10,920 nucleotides of DNA from DASTHG01 sp041498155 (lineage in GTDB: Bacteria; Gemmatimonadota; Gemmatimonadetes; Gemmatimonadales; GWC2-71-9). The notes under the pieces were generated by a model, which had not been told where the DNA came from, made no database searches, and saw nothing but the letters and a program-made list of their open reading frames with translations. Position numbers and translations under genes: made by a program. This document shows, piece by piece, positions 1-6,638 of this stretch (the stretch's first letter is position 1; each line of letters begins with the position of its first letter). Location: contig JBGQHV010000114.1 of NCBI GenBank assembly GCA_041498155.1, positions 1-10,920 of the forward strand, in the 5' to 3' direction.

Positions 1-386
1 ATCGCCTCGAGCAGCGCCGATTGCACCTTCGCCGGGGCGCGGTTGATCTCGTCCGCCAGCACCAGATTGGCGAACAGCGGCCCTTTGCGCGGATAGAACT
101 CCTGCGTGCGCTGATCGAACACCATGGTGCCGATCACGTCCGCCGGCAGGAGGTCCGGTGTGAACTGGATGCGCGAGTAGGCGATGTGCAGGCACTCGGC
201 GACGGTCCGCACCGCGAGCGTCTTGGCGAGACCCGGCACGCCCTCGAGCAGGATGTGTCCGCCGGTGAGCAGCCCGATCAGCAGGCGCTCGACCATCGTC
301 TCCTGCCCGACGACCCGCTTGGCGACCTCGTGCGTGATCGCGGCGGCCAGGGCCGCATCGGTGACCGGTTGCGTGCGGGTGGTCAT
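1..386 (-). CDS. MoxR-family AAA+ ATPase, C-terminal part beyond the window
   Basis: This is the N-terminal 128 residues of a MoxR-type AAA+ ATPase; the rest lies beyond the left edge. The Walker A motif GVPGLAKT is at about residues 49-56, and the Walker B region LVLADEINRAP is at about 108-118. Between them lies the MoxR-typical stretch with QFTPDLLPADVIG. MoxR ATPases act as chaperone-like factors, often with VWA-domain and DUF58 proteins, in assembling or activating metal-dependent or envelope complexes. Such partners would be expected further left but cannot be seen here. The ATG at 386-384 overlaps the stop of the HEAT-repeat gene (ATGA), and a GGAGG lies 10 bases upstream (397-401), so the start is well supported. 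It is the last visible gene of the left-hand operon. The family is certain; the substrate is unknown. Confidence 0.93.
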   Translation of the reverse strand, partial: MTTRTQPVTDAALAAAITHEVAKRVVGQETMVERLLIGLLTGGHILLEGVPGLAKTLAVRTVAECLHIAYSRIQFTPDLLPADVIGTMVFDQRTQEFYPRKGPLFANLVLADEINRAPAKVQSALLEA

Positions 387-1897
387 TGCAGCGCCGCCTC
401 CGCCGCCCGCCGGACCGTCGGTTCCTTGTCGTGGCTGTAGAGTTCGAGCAACGCCCGCGCCTCCGTGCTGTGAATGTGACCGACGCCCTCGATCGCCGAC
501 GCCCGCAGATGGGGCGTGCGGCGCTTCAGGAAGCCTCCCGGCTCCGCGTACTTGGCGAGCACACCCAGGGCTTCGGGGGCGCCCAGCCGGCCGATGGCGA
601 GCAGGATCCCCGCCAGTACCCCTTCATCTTCCTCATGCTCCAGCCGCCGCACCAGGGCCGGGGTGGCCGTGGGATCGCCCCCGACCCCGATCACCCGCGT
701 CGCCGCGGCTCGCACCGCCGCGCTGTCGTCGCGCAACGCGGCCACCGCCGGCCGTGCGATCTCCTTGCCCCCGATCTCGGCCATGGCGTGGAGCGCCGCC
801 TCCCGCACCGCGTCCATCGAATGTCGCATGAGCCCCGCCAGCAGGGGGATGGCTTCCGGACTCCCGGTCAGCCCCATGAAATGCGCCGCGGTCGCCACGA
901 CGGTCGCGTCCGAATCGGCGATCGCCTGCTCCAGCGACTCCATCGCCCGATCCGCGGCGGCGCGAATCGCCGCCCGGTAGGGCTCGCGCAGCTCGGCCGG
1001 CGCGGAGAGGTAGGCGCGCAGCACCGGACCGATCGTCACCGTCGCCAGGGCGCCCACCGCGCCGACGAGGTAGCCGCGCTCCGTCGGCGGAATGCGCGGC
1101 TCCCCCAGGCGCGACACCATCCGTTCGACCAGCGTCGGCTCAGCCAGCGACTCGCCCACCACGCCGAGCCGCTCCACGGTCGCTTCGTCGGTGATGCGCG
1201 AGAGGGCGCGATCGAGCCCGGCGAGGATCTCGGCGACGAGGGCGATGTCGCGCAGCTCGAGCACCGGCGCCACCAGCTCCTGCAGCCGGTCGGCGGATGC
1301 CCGCAGTCCTTCGGGACTGTCCGCGGTCAGCAGGGCGCCCACCAGCCGGCGACTCTCCACGTCTGGCGGCAGCGCGTCGGGCCGGAACATCGCCGAGGTG
1401 CGCCGTCCTTCGGTGGCGCCGCGCTGCCATTTCGGACCCTCGGCCGAAGGCGAGAGCCGGTCGGAGAGCGTGGGATAGAGCTGGGCCGAGGCCGACGGCC
1501 GCGGGGCGGCGGTCCGCTTGTTGGTCTGGACGGTCACCCGGCCGAGCGACGCATCGTCGGGCGGCGTCGTTCCCGTGGCGACCCCGTACAGGGCGAGGAT
1601 ATGGTCGGGTGTCGCCCCGGGATGCAGCTGAATGCCGCGGACGCCGCGGGCGAACAGCAGCGAGGCGAGCTCGGACAGTTGGGCGTTGCGCGGCAGCACG
1701 TGCACGCCGCGCCAGTGCATCCCCGTCGCGCCCACTTTCCATTCGACGGTCCCCATCGCGGCCACGCCCGGCAGATTGGTCGCGACGAGTCGCATCGCCT
1801 CCTGTACCGCGGGGTGCGTCGGCGGGTAATAGCGCACCAGCCGGAACGCGGTGCCAATCGCGCCCAGACATCGCTCCAGACTCCCGAGCTCGGACAT
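383..1897 (-). CDS. HEAT-repeat protein of unknown function
   Basis: The product has 504 residues, with no signal peptide or membrane segment. Three regions are visible. Residues 1-120 form a compact N-terminal domain containing VRYYPPTHPAVQEA (about 21-34), a pattern I associate with uncharacterised regulatory or HEAT proteins. Residues 120-180 are a polar, Pro/Ser/Arg-rich linker, probably disordered. Residues 185-504 are an alpha-helical solenoid. Its last 170 residues show HEAT/PBS-lyase-like repeats, for example SPEAIPLLAGLM..DAVREAALHAMAEIG and a final EPTVRRAAEAAL. Such solenoids bind proteins. I chose the ATG at 1897 because the next 38 upstream residues would run into the preceding gene and look unlike protein. 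That leaves only 7 bases after the preceding stop. No clear ribosome binding site is seen. The stop overlaps the moxR start by four bases, suggesting the two products are made together. No enzymatic motif is visible. Confidence 0.85.
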   Translation of the reverse strand: MSELGSLERCLGAIGTAFRLVRYYPPTHPAVQEAMRLVATNLPGVAAMGTVEWKVGATGMHWRGVHVLPRNAQLSELASLLFARGVRGIQLHPGATPDHILALYGVATGTTPPDDASLGRVTVQTNKRTAAPRPSASAQLYPTLSDRLSPSAEGPKWQRGATEGRRTSAMFRPDALPPDVESRRLVGALLTADSPEGLRASADRLQELVAPVLELRDIALVAEILAGLDRALSRITDEATVERLGVVGESLAEPTLVERMVSRLGEPRIPPTERGYLVGAVGALATVTIGPVLRAYLSAPAELREPYRAAIRAAADRAMESLEQAIADSDATVVATAAHFMGLTGSPEAIPLLAGLMRHSMDAVREAALHAMAEIGGKEIARPAVAALRDDSAAVRAAATRVIGVGGDPTATPALVRRLEHEEDEGVLAGILLAIGRLGAPEALGVLAKYAEPGGFLKRRTPHLRASAIEGVGHIHSTEARALLELYSHDKEPTVRRAAEAALQ

Positions 1898-1904
1898 AGG
1901 CGGG

Positions 1905-3557
1905 TTAGCGCTTGATCCGCTCGCCGCGGTCCTCGAACCGGAACACCCAGGTGGCGAATGCCGCCGGGTCGATCGGACGGTCCGGATCGATCGCGGTCCA
2001 ATCCACGTCACTCCCCGAGGCGCCGCGCGCCGGGCCGGGCCGGTGGTCCGCCTGGCGCACCATCTCCGCGGCTCGCCGGATCCAGAGGCCGAGCTGCGCC
2101 GGCCGCAGGTCCACCCAGCCGCGCGGCGCCGCCGCGAGCGGCTCCCGCGTCCCCGGGGCCGGCGGCACGATCACAGTCGAGCCGCGGTAGACCTTGCAGC
2201 CGTCGGGCGTGACGATGGGAAGGCCCACCGAGAGGATGCGGCGACGCAGCGGCGCATCCTGACGGATCAAGGCGTGGGCGCGCTCCGACAGCGCGGACGG
2301 CTCGATGCCGGCCAACGCGCGCACCGTCGGCACGAGCAGGCCACACAGGTGCGCCTCGTACAGCATCTTCGTCAGCCGCGGCGGCCCCAGCATCTCGTAC
2401 GCCACCGACTTCCCCTGCTCCCGCTCCAGCGCGTCCAACCGCTCGAGCGCCGCGGCGCGCAGAATGCCGGCGCGGTAGGTCGGTCCGGCCGTGGCGCTGT
2501 CCAGCGCCGCGACGATGTCGCGGCCGGTGGGTCGACCCTCGAGCTCGAACACGACGTAGTCGGCGACTTCTTCGGGCGTGATGAATTCCATCTGGCCCAG
2601 CGCCGTCACGGTGGCGAATTCGTCGCGGGCGAAGAGACCGTTTTCGCCGGTGTTGATGTACACACCCTCGAGCGGCTTCCCCAGGTCGCGCCAGACGACG
2701 GCGCCATTGGCGAACGCCTGGTCCACGGCCACCGGCTCTTCGCAATCGACGAGCGGGATCGCGCGACCCTTCCGCCACACGGGACCCGACCCGATCTCGC
2801 GCCAGGCGATCGTGGCCGTGGGCTTCACCTCGATCGTCGCGGGCGCTCCCGGAGTGCGCCCCATCAGAAAGAGCAGCAGCGATTGCGCGCCGGCCACCGC
2901 GGACTTGGTCATCAGTGTGCGGCTGGGACGCTCCTCCGAGTGGGTGTAGGGGATGTTGAAGCCCATGCCGCCCGTGCCGCTGGTCCCCACTTTCACGTAG
3001 GCCCGGGTGCCGGCGCGCCGCAGCCCTTCGTTCATGAGCTGCGTGTGGCGGATGAGCTGGGGCATGGTGAGGGTGAGCACATGCGCCTCGACGGCCGCCG
3101 CGTCGAGCCCGCCGCGCCGCGCCGCCGCCAGCAGCTCGCGGGCGCTCTGGAAGATGTCCTGATAGGCGAACGCCGTCGCCGTGTTGATGCTGTCCACCAC
3201 GGCATCGGGGGTGTAGCGGGTCAGAATCTGAAACAGCAGACTGCGCTCGAGGACGTCTTCGGTGAGATCTCCGAGCAGATCGTCGAGCACGAGCGCGCGG
3301 TGCGCCGGATCGGCGAGGAGTGCGGTCCGCTCGAGGCGGGCCACCGGAGCCGGCAGAAACACATTACCCCATTCCACGTCGATGGCGGCCGACCCGCGAA
3401 ACGGCTCGAGCGCCCGCGCGGCGTCGCGCGCTTCCGCTTCGAACAGCGCGACGAGCACGAGGCGGCGCGGGCCCTTCTCGAGCACGCGGCGCGCCACGGC
3501 GTGGCCCACCAGGCCGCTGCCGCCCAGCAGCACGACCGTCGCGTTACGCAGCTCCAT
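1905..3557 (-). CDS. Large Rossmann-fold (SDR-like) protein, function unknown
   Basis: The product has 550 residues and I cannot assign it to a characterised enzyme. The N-terminus is a clear nucleotide-binding beta-alpha-beta unit: ATVVLLGGSGLVGHAVARRV, with G12xxG15xxG18, as in NAD(P)-dependent short-chain dehydrogenase or epimerase-like proteins. A later strand, DAVVDSINTATAF (about 118-130), would fit the fourth or fifth Rossmann strand. A glycine-rich block, VKVGTSGTGGMGFNIPYTHS (188-207), followed by SRTLMTKSAVAGAQ, may replace the usual SDR active site. No standard YxxxK is seen there. Residues 320-550 have no motif I recognise, and the protein is roughly twice the length of a typical SDR. 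No signal peptide or membrane helix is seen. The ATG at 3557 has GAGG six bases upstream (3564-3567), and the gene overlaps the end of the pseudouridine synthase gene by 14 bases. A saccharopine-dehydrogenase-like or epimerase role is possible but unproven. Confidence 0.8.
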   Translation of the reverse strand: MELRNATVVLLGGSGLVGHAVARRVLEKGPRRLVLVALFEAEARDAARALEPFRGSAAIDVEWGNVFLPAPVARLERTALLADPAHRALVLDDLLGDLTEDVLERSLLFQILTRYTPDAVVDSINTATAFAYQDIFQSARELLAAARRGGLDAAAVEAHVLTLTMPQLIRHTQLMNEGLRRAGTRAYVKVGTSGTGGMGFNIPYTHSEERPSRTLMTKSAVAGAQSLLLFLMGRTPGAPATIEVKPTATIAWREIGSGPVWRKGRAIPLVDCEEPVAVDQAFANGAVVWRDLGKPLEGVYINTGENGLFARDEFATVTALGQMEFITPEEVADYVVFELEGRPTGRDIVAALDSATAGPTYRAGILRAAALERLDALEREQGKSVAYEMLGPPRLTKMLYEAHLCGLLVPTVRALAGIEPSALSERAHALIRQDAPLRRRILSVGLPIVTPDGCKVYRGSTVIVPPAPGTREPLAAAPRGWVDLRPAQLGLWIRRAAEMVRQADHRPGPARGASGSDVDWTAIDPDRPIDPAAFATWVFRFEDRGERIKR

Positions 3558-4278
3558 CCGATGCCTCGATGGCCGCGAGCTCGCGGCGTGTAAGCGGCCG
3601 ATGCCGTCCCTCCGGCAAGTCGCCGAGACGCACCGGCCCGTACCGGGTGCGGTGCAGCCATTCCACTTTGAGTCCCAGGGCCTCGGCCAGTCGCCGCACG
3701 ATGCGCTGCCGCCCTTCGGCCAGGGTCAGCTCCAGCTCGATGCTGCGTCCTCCCCCACCCGCCGCCGGCCGTACCCGGGCGCTGCGCACGACGACGCGCC
3801 GGCCATCGATCGCGATGGGCCGTCCCAGCGCCGTCCGAATCTCGGCGGCGGGCCGCCCATGCGTCCGCAGCAGGTAGGTCCGCTCCACCGCAAATCGCGG
3901 ATGCATCAGGCGGTGGGCGGCTCCCCCGTCGGTCGTGAGGAGCAGCAGGCCGGAGGTCATGACGTCCAGCCGTCCAACGTACGTGAGCCCCGGCACCTGC
4001 GGGAGGAGGTCGAACACCGTGGGGCGGCCCGCCGGGTCCCCGCGGCTCACCACGTAGCCGATTGGCTTGTTCAGGACGAACCAGGTCGCCCGGGCGGCCG
4101 CGGGCTTCACCGACGCGCCATCGACCGTAATGCGCTGGCGCCCGGGATCGACGGTCGTCCCGATCGTGGCGACCGACCCGTCCACGCGGACCCGACCCGC
4201 GCGAATCAGATCTTCCGCCTTGCGCCGCGAAGTGACGCCCGCGCGCGCCAGGGCGCGCTGCAGGCGCATCGCGGTCAT
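3544..4278 (-). CDS. rluB: RsuA/RluB-family pseudouridine synthase
   Basis: This 244-residue enzyme should convert a specific uridine of rRNA to pseudouridine. An N-terminal S4 RNA-binding domain covers about residues 4-58 (LQRALARAGVTSRRKAEDLIRAG). The catalytic domain follows from about residue 65 with the family hallmark GRLDVMTSGLLLLT, whose Asp105 is the expected nucleophile. Further family motifs are FVLNKPIGYVVS (67-78) and EGRQRIVRRLAEALG (188-202). The length matches the RsuA/RluB/RluE/RluF group. The position directly after scpA and scpB is the usual location of the RluB-type 23S rRNA enzyme, so I use that symbol, but the sequence alone cannot exclude another target site. The ATG at 4278 overlaps the scpB stop (ATGA), suggesting coupled translation. 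A second ATG three codons in is also possible. Confidence 0.92.
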   Translation of the reverse strand: MTAMRLQRALARAGVTSRRKAEDLIRAGRVRVDGSVATIGTTVDPGRQRITVDGASVKPAAARATWFVLNKPIGYVVSRGDPAGRPTVFDLLPQVPGLTYVGRLDVMTSGLLLLTTDGGAAHRLMHPRFAVERTYLLRTHGRPAAEIRTALGRPIAIDGRRVVVRSARVRPAAGGGGRSIELELTLAEGRQRIVRRLAEALGLKVEWLHRTRYGPVRLGDLPEGRHRPLTRRELAAIEASDGAA

Positions 4279-4823
4279 TCGGGCTCGGCCGGCGCCGGCG
4301 GACGCAAGCTCACCGACAGCTCGTCCAGCCGCGGCAGCTCCTCCGCGCTCTTCAGACCCAGGATCTCGAGGAACTGGGGCGTGGTGGCGTACAACAGCGG
4401 CCGCCCCAGCCCTTCGCCGCGGCTCGTGATCTCGATCAGCCCCCGCTCCACCAGCTTGTCGATCACGGCGCTCGAGTCCACGCCGCGGATTTCATCGACT
4501 TCGATTCGGCCCACCGGCTGGCGATACGCGATGATCGCCAGTGTCTCGAGCGCGGCCGGGCTCAGCCGGCGGGGCCGCAGCGCGAACTGGGCGCGCTCGA
4601 TCGGCTCCGCGTACTCGGGGCGCGTGAGGAATTGCCAGCCGTCGGCAATCTCCACCAGCTCGACGCCGTGATCGGCGGCGGCGAACGCGGCCCGCAGTTC
4701 TTCGAGCGCGGCGCGCGTCGCGGCCTCGCCCGCCTCGGGATCGAGCGTCACCAGCTCGTCCAGCCCCAGGGGGCGCGACGCGGCGAACAGCGCCGCTTCA
4801 AGCAGCTTCGCGAGGGGATTCAC
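4275..4823 (-). CDS. scpB: Segregation and condensation protein B (ScpB)
   Basis: The product has 182 residues. ScpB forms a dimer of winged-helix proteins that binds the ScpA kleisin, and together with SMC they form the bacterial condensin acting in chromosome organisation and segregation. The N-terminal winged helix starts at once (PLAKLLEAALFAASRPL, 3-19). The second carries the strongest signature, ALETLAIIAYRQPVGRIEVD (91-110), continuing into EIRGVDSSAVIDKLVERGLI. GRPLLYATTPQFLEILGL (140-157) is the other ScpB hallmark. The Pro/Glu-rich tail is short. The start is GTG at 4823, chosen because the family begins with this LLEA-LFAS segment. There is no strong ribosome binding site. The gene overlaps the end of scpA by 26 bases, so expression probably depends on scpA translation. 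Confidence 0.95.
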   Translation of the reverse strand: MNPLAKLLEAALFAASRPLGLDELVTLDPEAGEAATRAALEELRAAFAAADHGVELVEIADGWQFLTRPEYAEPIERAQFALRPRRLSPAALETLAIIAYRQPVGRIEVDEIRGVDSSAVIDKLVERGLIEITSRGEGLGRPLLYATTPQFLEILGLKSAEELPRLDELSVSLRPPAPAEPE

Positions 4824-5538
4824 GGCGGATCAGCATCGGAGCGAACGGCTCGGGCTGCGTGATGTTCACGCTGCCGCGTTTGGCCAGCTCCAGAATGGCG
4901 ATGAACGCGGAGAGCACCTCGACCACGCCCGCGCGCTCGCCCACCACGTCGAGCCACGTGAGCGTTTCGCGCTCGGCCAGGAGCGCCTGGATGCGGGCGG
5001 TCGCCCCCTCCACGTCGAGCGGGCGCGGCACGACCCGGTGCAGCATCGGCTCCGGAATGAGGGCGATCACACGCTCGGCGGCGGCGAGCAGCTCGTTCAG
5101 CTCGATGGCGAGGGGCGCCGGCGGCAGGTCGGGTCCGGGCGGCTCGAAGCCGCGCCCGAAGCGCTCGGCGCGCGCCGCGGCGGCGCCGGCGAGCCAGTCG
5201 ACCAACTCGCGGATCTGCTGGTACTCGAGCAGGCGCCGCACCAGCTCCGAGCGCGGATCCTCCCACTCATCGTCGCCCATCCGGCGCGGCAACAGCATCT
5301 GCGCCTTGATGCGCAGCAGCCGGGCCGCCATCTCGAGGTAGTCGGCCGCCTGATTCAGTCCCAGCTCGTTGATCGCCGCCAGGAATTGATCCGCGATGCG
5401 CGCAATGGGCAGGTCGGTGATGTCGACCTCGTCCTCGCGGATCAGATGCAACAACAGATCGAGGGGGCCGGAGAACTGATCGAGCAGGACGGTGAAGCCG
5501 CCCGTGCTCGTTCCCGGCGGGGGCGGAATGGCCGTCAC
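4798..5538 (-). CDS. scpA: Segregation and condensation protein A (ScpA kleisin)
   Basis: The product has 246 residues. ScpA is the kleisin that bridges the SMC heads and carries ScpB in the bacterial condensin complex. The family signature near the N-terminus is clear: FTVLLDQFSGPLDLLLHLI (about 15-33), then EDEVDITDLPIARIADQFL and ADYLEMAARLLRIKAQMLLP (65-84). The C-terminal winged-helix part that contacts the SMC head covers about residues 185-235 (VVEVLSAFIAILELAKRGSV). I chose GTG at 5538. It overlaps the stop of the upstream protease gene (GTGA), has GGGAG ten bases upstream, and leaves a short proline-rich leader before the conserved block. Reading further upstream in this frame would only give a shadow of the protease gene. 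The next gene, scpB, overlaps its 3' end by 26 bases. Confidence 0.95.
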   Translation of the reverse strand: MTAIPPPPGTSTGGFTVLLDQFSGPLDLLLHLIREDEVDITDLPIARIADQFLAAINELGLNQAADYLEMAARLLRIKAQMLLPRRMGDDEWEDPRSELVRRLLEYQQIRELVDWLAGAAAARAERFGRGFEPPGPDLPPAPLAIELNELLAAAERVIALIPEPMLHRVVPRPLDVEGATARIQALLAERETLTWLDVVGERAGVVEVLSAFIAILELAKRGSVNITQPEPFAPMLIRRESPREAA

Positions 5539-6278
5539 GACGCCAGGACTCCCGGCAGCGCCAGCCCGTTTACCAGTCCCTGCCCGACCCCCAACAATTG
5601 CCACGCGGGCCACAGGAAGATCTGAAACACGCCGGGCAGGAAATAGGTGAGCGCCATGATTGGCAGGAAGCCGAGCCGGCCGAACGCCCGGTAGCGCAGA
5701 CCCGCCGCGGGCGGCAGGAGGTGATAGAACACGTGACTGCCGTCGAGCGGCGGAATCGGTATCAGGTTGAAGAAGGCGAGCACCAGATTGAACGACATCC
5801 CGAACCCCGCCATGCGTTGCAGGATCCCCATGGTGACCGTCAGGGATGGCACCCCGCGACCGACGACGCCCACCAACGCGAACGCGCCGGTGAAGACGCA
5901 GAAGAGCGCGAGGTTGGTCGCGATCCCCGCGAGCGAGACGATCACATCGCCGCGCACGTAGTGGCGGTATTTCCGTGGATTCACGGGGACCGGCCGGGCC
6001 GCGCCGAACGTCCATTTGTGACCCGAGGAGACCCACAACAGGATCGGGAGCAACACCGTCATGAAGGGGTCGATGTGTTTCAGGGGGTTCATCGTAAGCC
6101 GCCCGAGGACGTAGGCGGTGTCGTCGCCCTGGCGGTAGGCGGCTTCGGCGTGGGCGTACTCGTGGGCCACCATGGAGAACAGCAGCACCGGGGCCCAGAT
6201 CAGAAAGTCGAGCGAGATAGCGGGCTCTCGGCCGTTGTTGGTCGGCCAAAGATACCGCCGGGGCCGCGCTACGGTCAA
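5535..6278 (-). CDS. Site-2-protease-like M50 zinc metalloprotease, integral membrane
   Basis: This is a membrane zinc protease of the short M50 group without a PDZ domain. Numbering follows the longest reading frame, 247 residues. The first membrane helix carries the zinc and catalytic site MVAHEYAHAEAAY (H39, E40, H43). NPLKHIDPFMT (64-74) and FGAARPVPVNP (91-101) are typical of the family. The second zinc-site motif, NLIPIPPLDG (171-180), supplies the aspartate ligand. Further hydrophobic segments lie at about 72-84, 111-140, 155-173 and 203-230, giving five or six membrane helices. The substrate is unknown. The start is doubtful: TTG at 6278 is the only conventional start upstream of the first helix, yet it lies in a TTGACC that looks like this operon's -35 box. 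The sequence from Ile21 (codon 6216-6218) onward is what family members usually look like. GTG at 6188 or ATG at 6173 would cut into the helix. It heads the scpA operon, and its stop overlaps scpA. Confidence 0.88.
   Translation of the reverse strand: MTVARPRRYLWPTNNGREPAISLDFLIWAPVLLFSMVAHEYAHAEAAYRQGDDTAYVLGRLTMNPLKHIDPFMTVLLPILLWVSSGHKWTFGAARPVPVNPRKYRHYVRGDVIVSLAGIATNLALFCVFTGAFALVGVVGRGVPSLTVTMGILQRMAGFGMSFNLVLAFFNLIPIPPLDGSHVFYHLLPPAAGLRYRAFGRLGFLPIMALTYFLPGVFQIFLWPAWQLLGVGQGLVNGLALPGVLAS
6249..6278 (-). promoter_or_regulatory. Candidate sigma-70-type promoter for the protease-scpA-scpB operon
   Basis: On the minus strand TTGACC (6278-6273) matches the -35 consensus in five of six positions. 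TATCTT (6254-6249), 18 bases away, matches the -10 consensus in four of six. Transcription would start near 6242. It faces away from rpsT and is the only gap ahead of the left-hand operon, so a promoter is expected here. The -10 box is mediocre and the call rests on sequence alone. If correct, TTG at 6278 cannot be the protease start codon on this transcript. Confidence 0.45.
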
Positions 6279-6290
6279 CGTTGTAGCGCC

Positions 6291-6319
6291 TTGACCCCTC
6301 TCGACTTACCGTCTAACTT
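6291..6319 (+). promoter_or_regulatory. Candidate sigma-70-type promoter for rpsT
   Basis: TTGACC (6291-6296) matches the -35 consensus in five of six positions. The hexamer TAACTT (6314-6319) follows after 17 bases, a weak -10 match (three of six). An overlapping TCTAAC at 15-base spacing (6312-6317) matches slightly better but is spaced poorly. Transcription would start near 6326, giving a leader of about 20 bases that includes the ribosome binding site. The location directly upstream of the only plus-strand gene supports it. Confidence 0.45.
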
Positions 6320-6330
6320 GCGCGCCTCGA

Positions 6331-6337
6331 TAAGGAG
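6331..6337 (+). promoter_or_regulatory. Strong ribosome binding site of rpsT
   Basis: TAAGGAG is an almost perfect Shine-Dalgarno sequence nine bases ahead of the GTG at 6347. It decides the GTG start and is the best ribosome binding site in the window, as expected for an abundant ribosomal protein. Confidence 0.85.
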
Positions 6338-6346
6338 ATTTCACCC

Positions 6347-6601
6347 GTGCCGCAAATCGAATCCGCCAAGAAGGCGATGCGCCAGTCGCGCCGCCATGCC
6401 GTCGTCAACCGGGCCCAGCGCTCGGCCCTGCGGACCGCGCTCAAGCGCGTGCGCGGCGCCACGACGAAGGACGAGGCGACGCAAGCCTACGCCGCGGCGG
6501 TGCGGTTGCTCGACCGGGCGGCGCGGAAGGGGTTGATTCACAAGAACAACGCGGCGCGCAACAAGTCGAGACTGGCGAAGTACGTCAAGACGAAAGCGTA
6601 G
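6347..6601 (+). CDS. rpsT: 30S ribosomal protein bS20
   Basis: This small, strongly basic protein of 84 residues binds 16S rRNA early in 30S subunit assembly. The family pattern is plain: an N-terminal PQIESAKKAMRQSRRHAVVN (2-21, like the usual SAKKR.R.S.kr...N), an alanine-rich middle helix with DRAARKGLIHKNNAARNKSR (55-74), and a basic tail. The length matches bS20. The start is GTG with a strong ribosome binding site nine bases upstream. It is the only plus-strand gene, standing alone between two minus-strand operons: divergent from the M50 protease and tail to tail with the zinc-ribbon gene (37 bases between stops). In E. coli the rpsT start is the weak codon UUG and is tied to autoregulation. 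A non-ATG start here could play the same part, but that is inference. Confidence 0.97.
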   Translation: MPQIESAKKAMRQSRRHAVVNRAQRSALRTALKRVRGATTKDEATQAYAAAVRLLDRAARKGLIHKNNAARNKSRLAKYVKTKA

Positions 6602-6638
6602 GGAAGAATCGTAGGGTTTGACGGCGTACCTTTTGCCT

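Noticed and set aside
386..1915. A 509-codon open frame on the plus strand opposite the HEAT-repeat gene
   Set aside because: Its product is a compositionally skewed Arg/Gly/His-rich sequence without motifs. The opposite strand encodes a convincing HEAT protein with correct gene spacing. Long antisense frames are common in GC-rich DNA.
1851..3593. A 580-codon open frame on the plus strand opposite the Rossmann-fold gene
   Set aside because: Same reason: Arg/His-rich shadow, no domain, no ribosome binding site, and it straddles two minus-strand genes.
3262..4671. A 469-codon plus-strand frame across the pseudouridine synthase and scpB
   Set aside because: It crosses three well-supported minus-strand genes and has low-complexity Arg/Ser/Pro composition.
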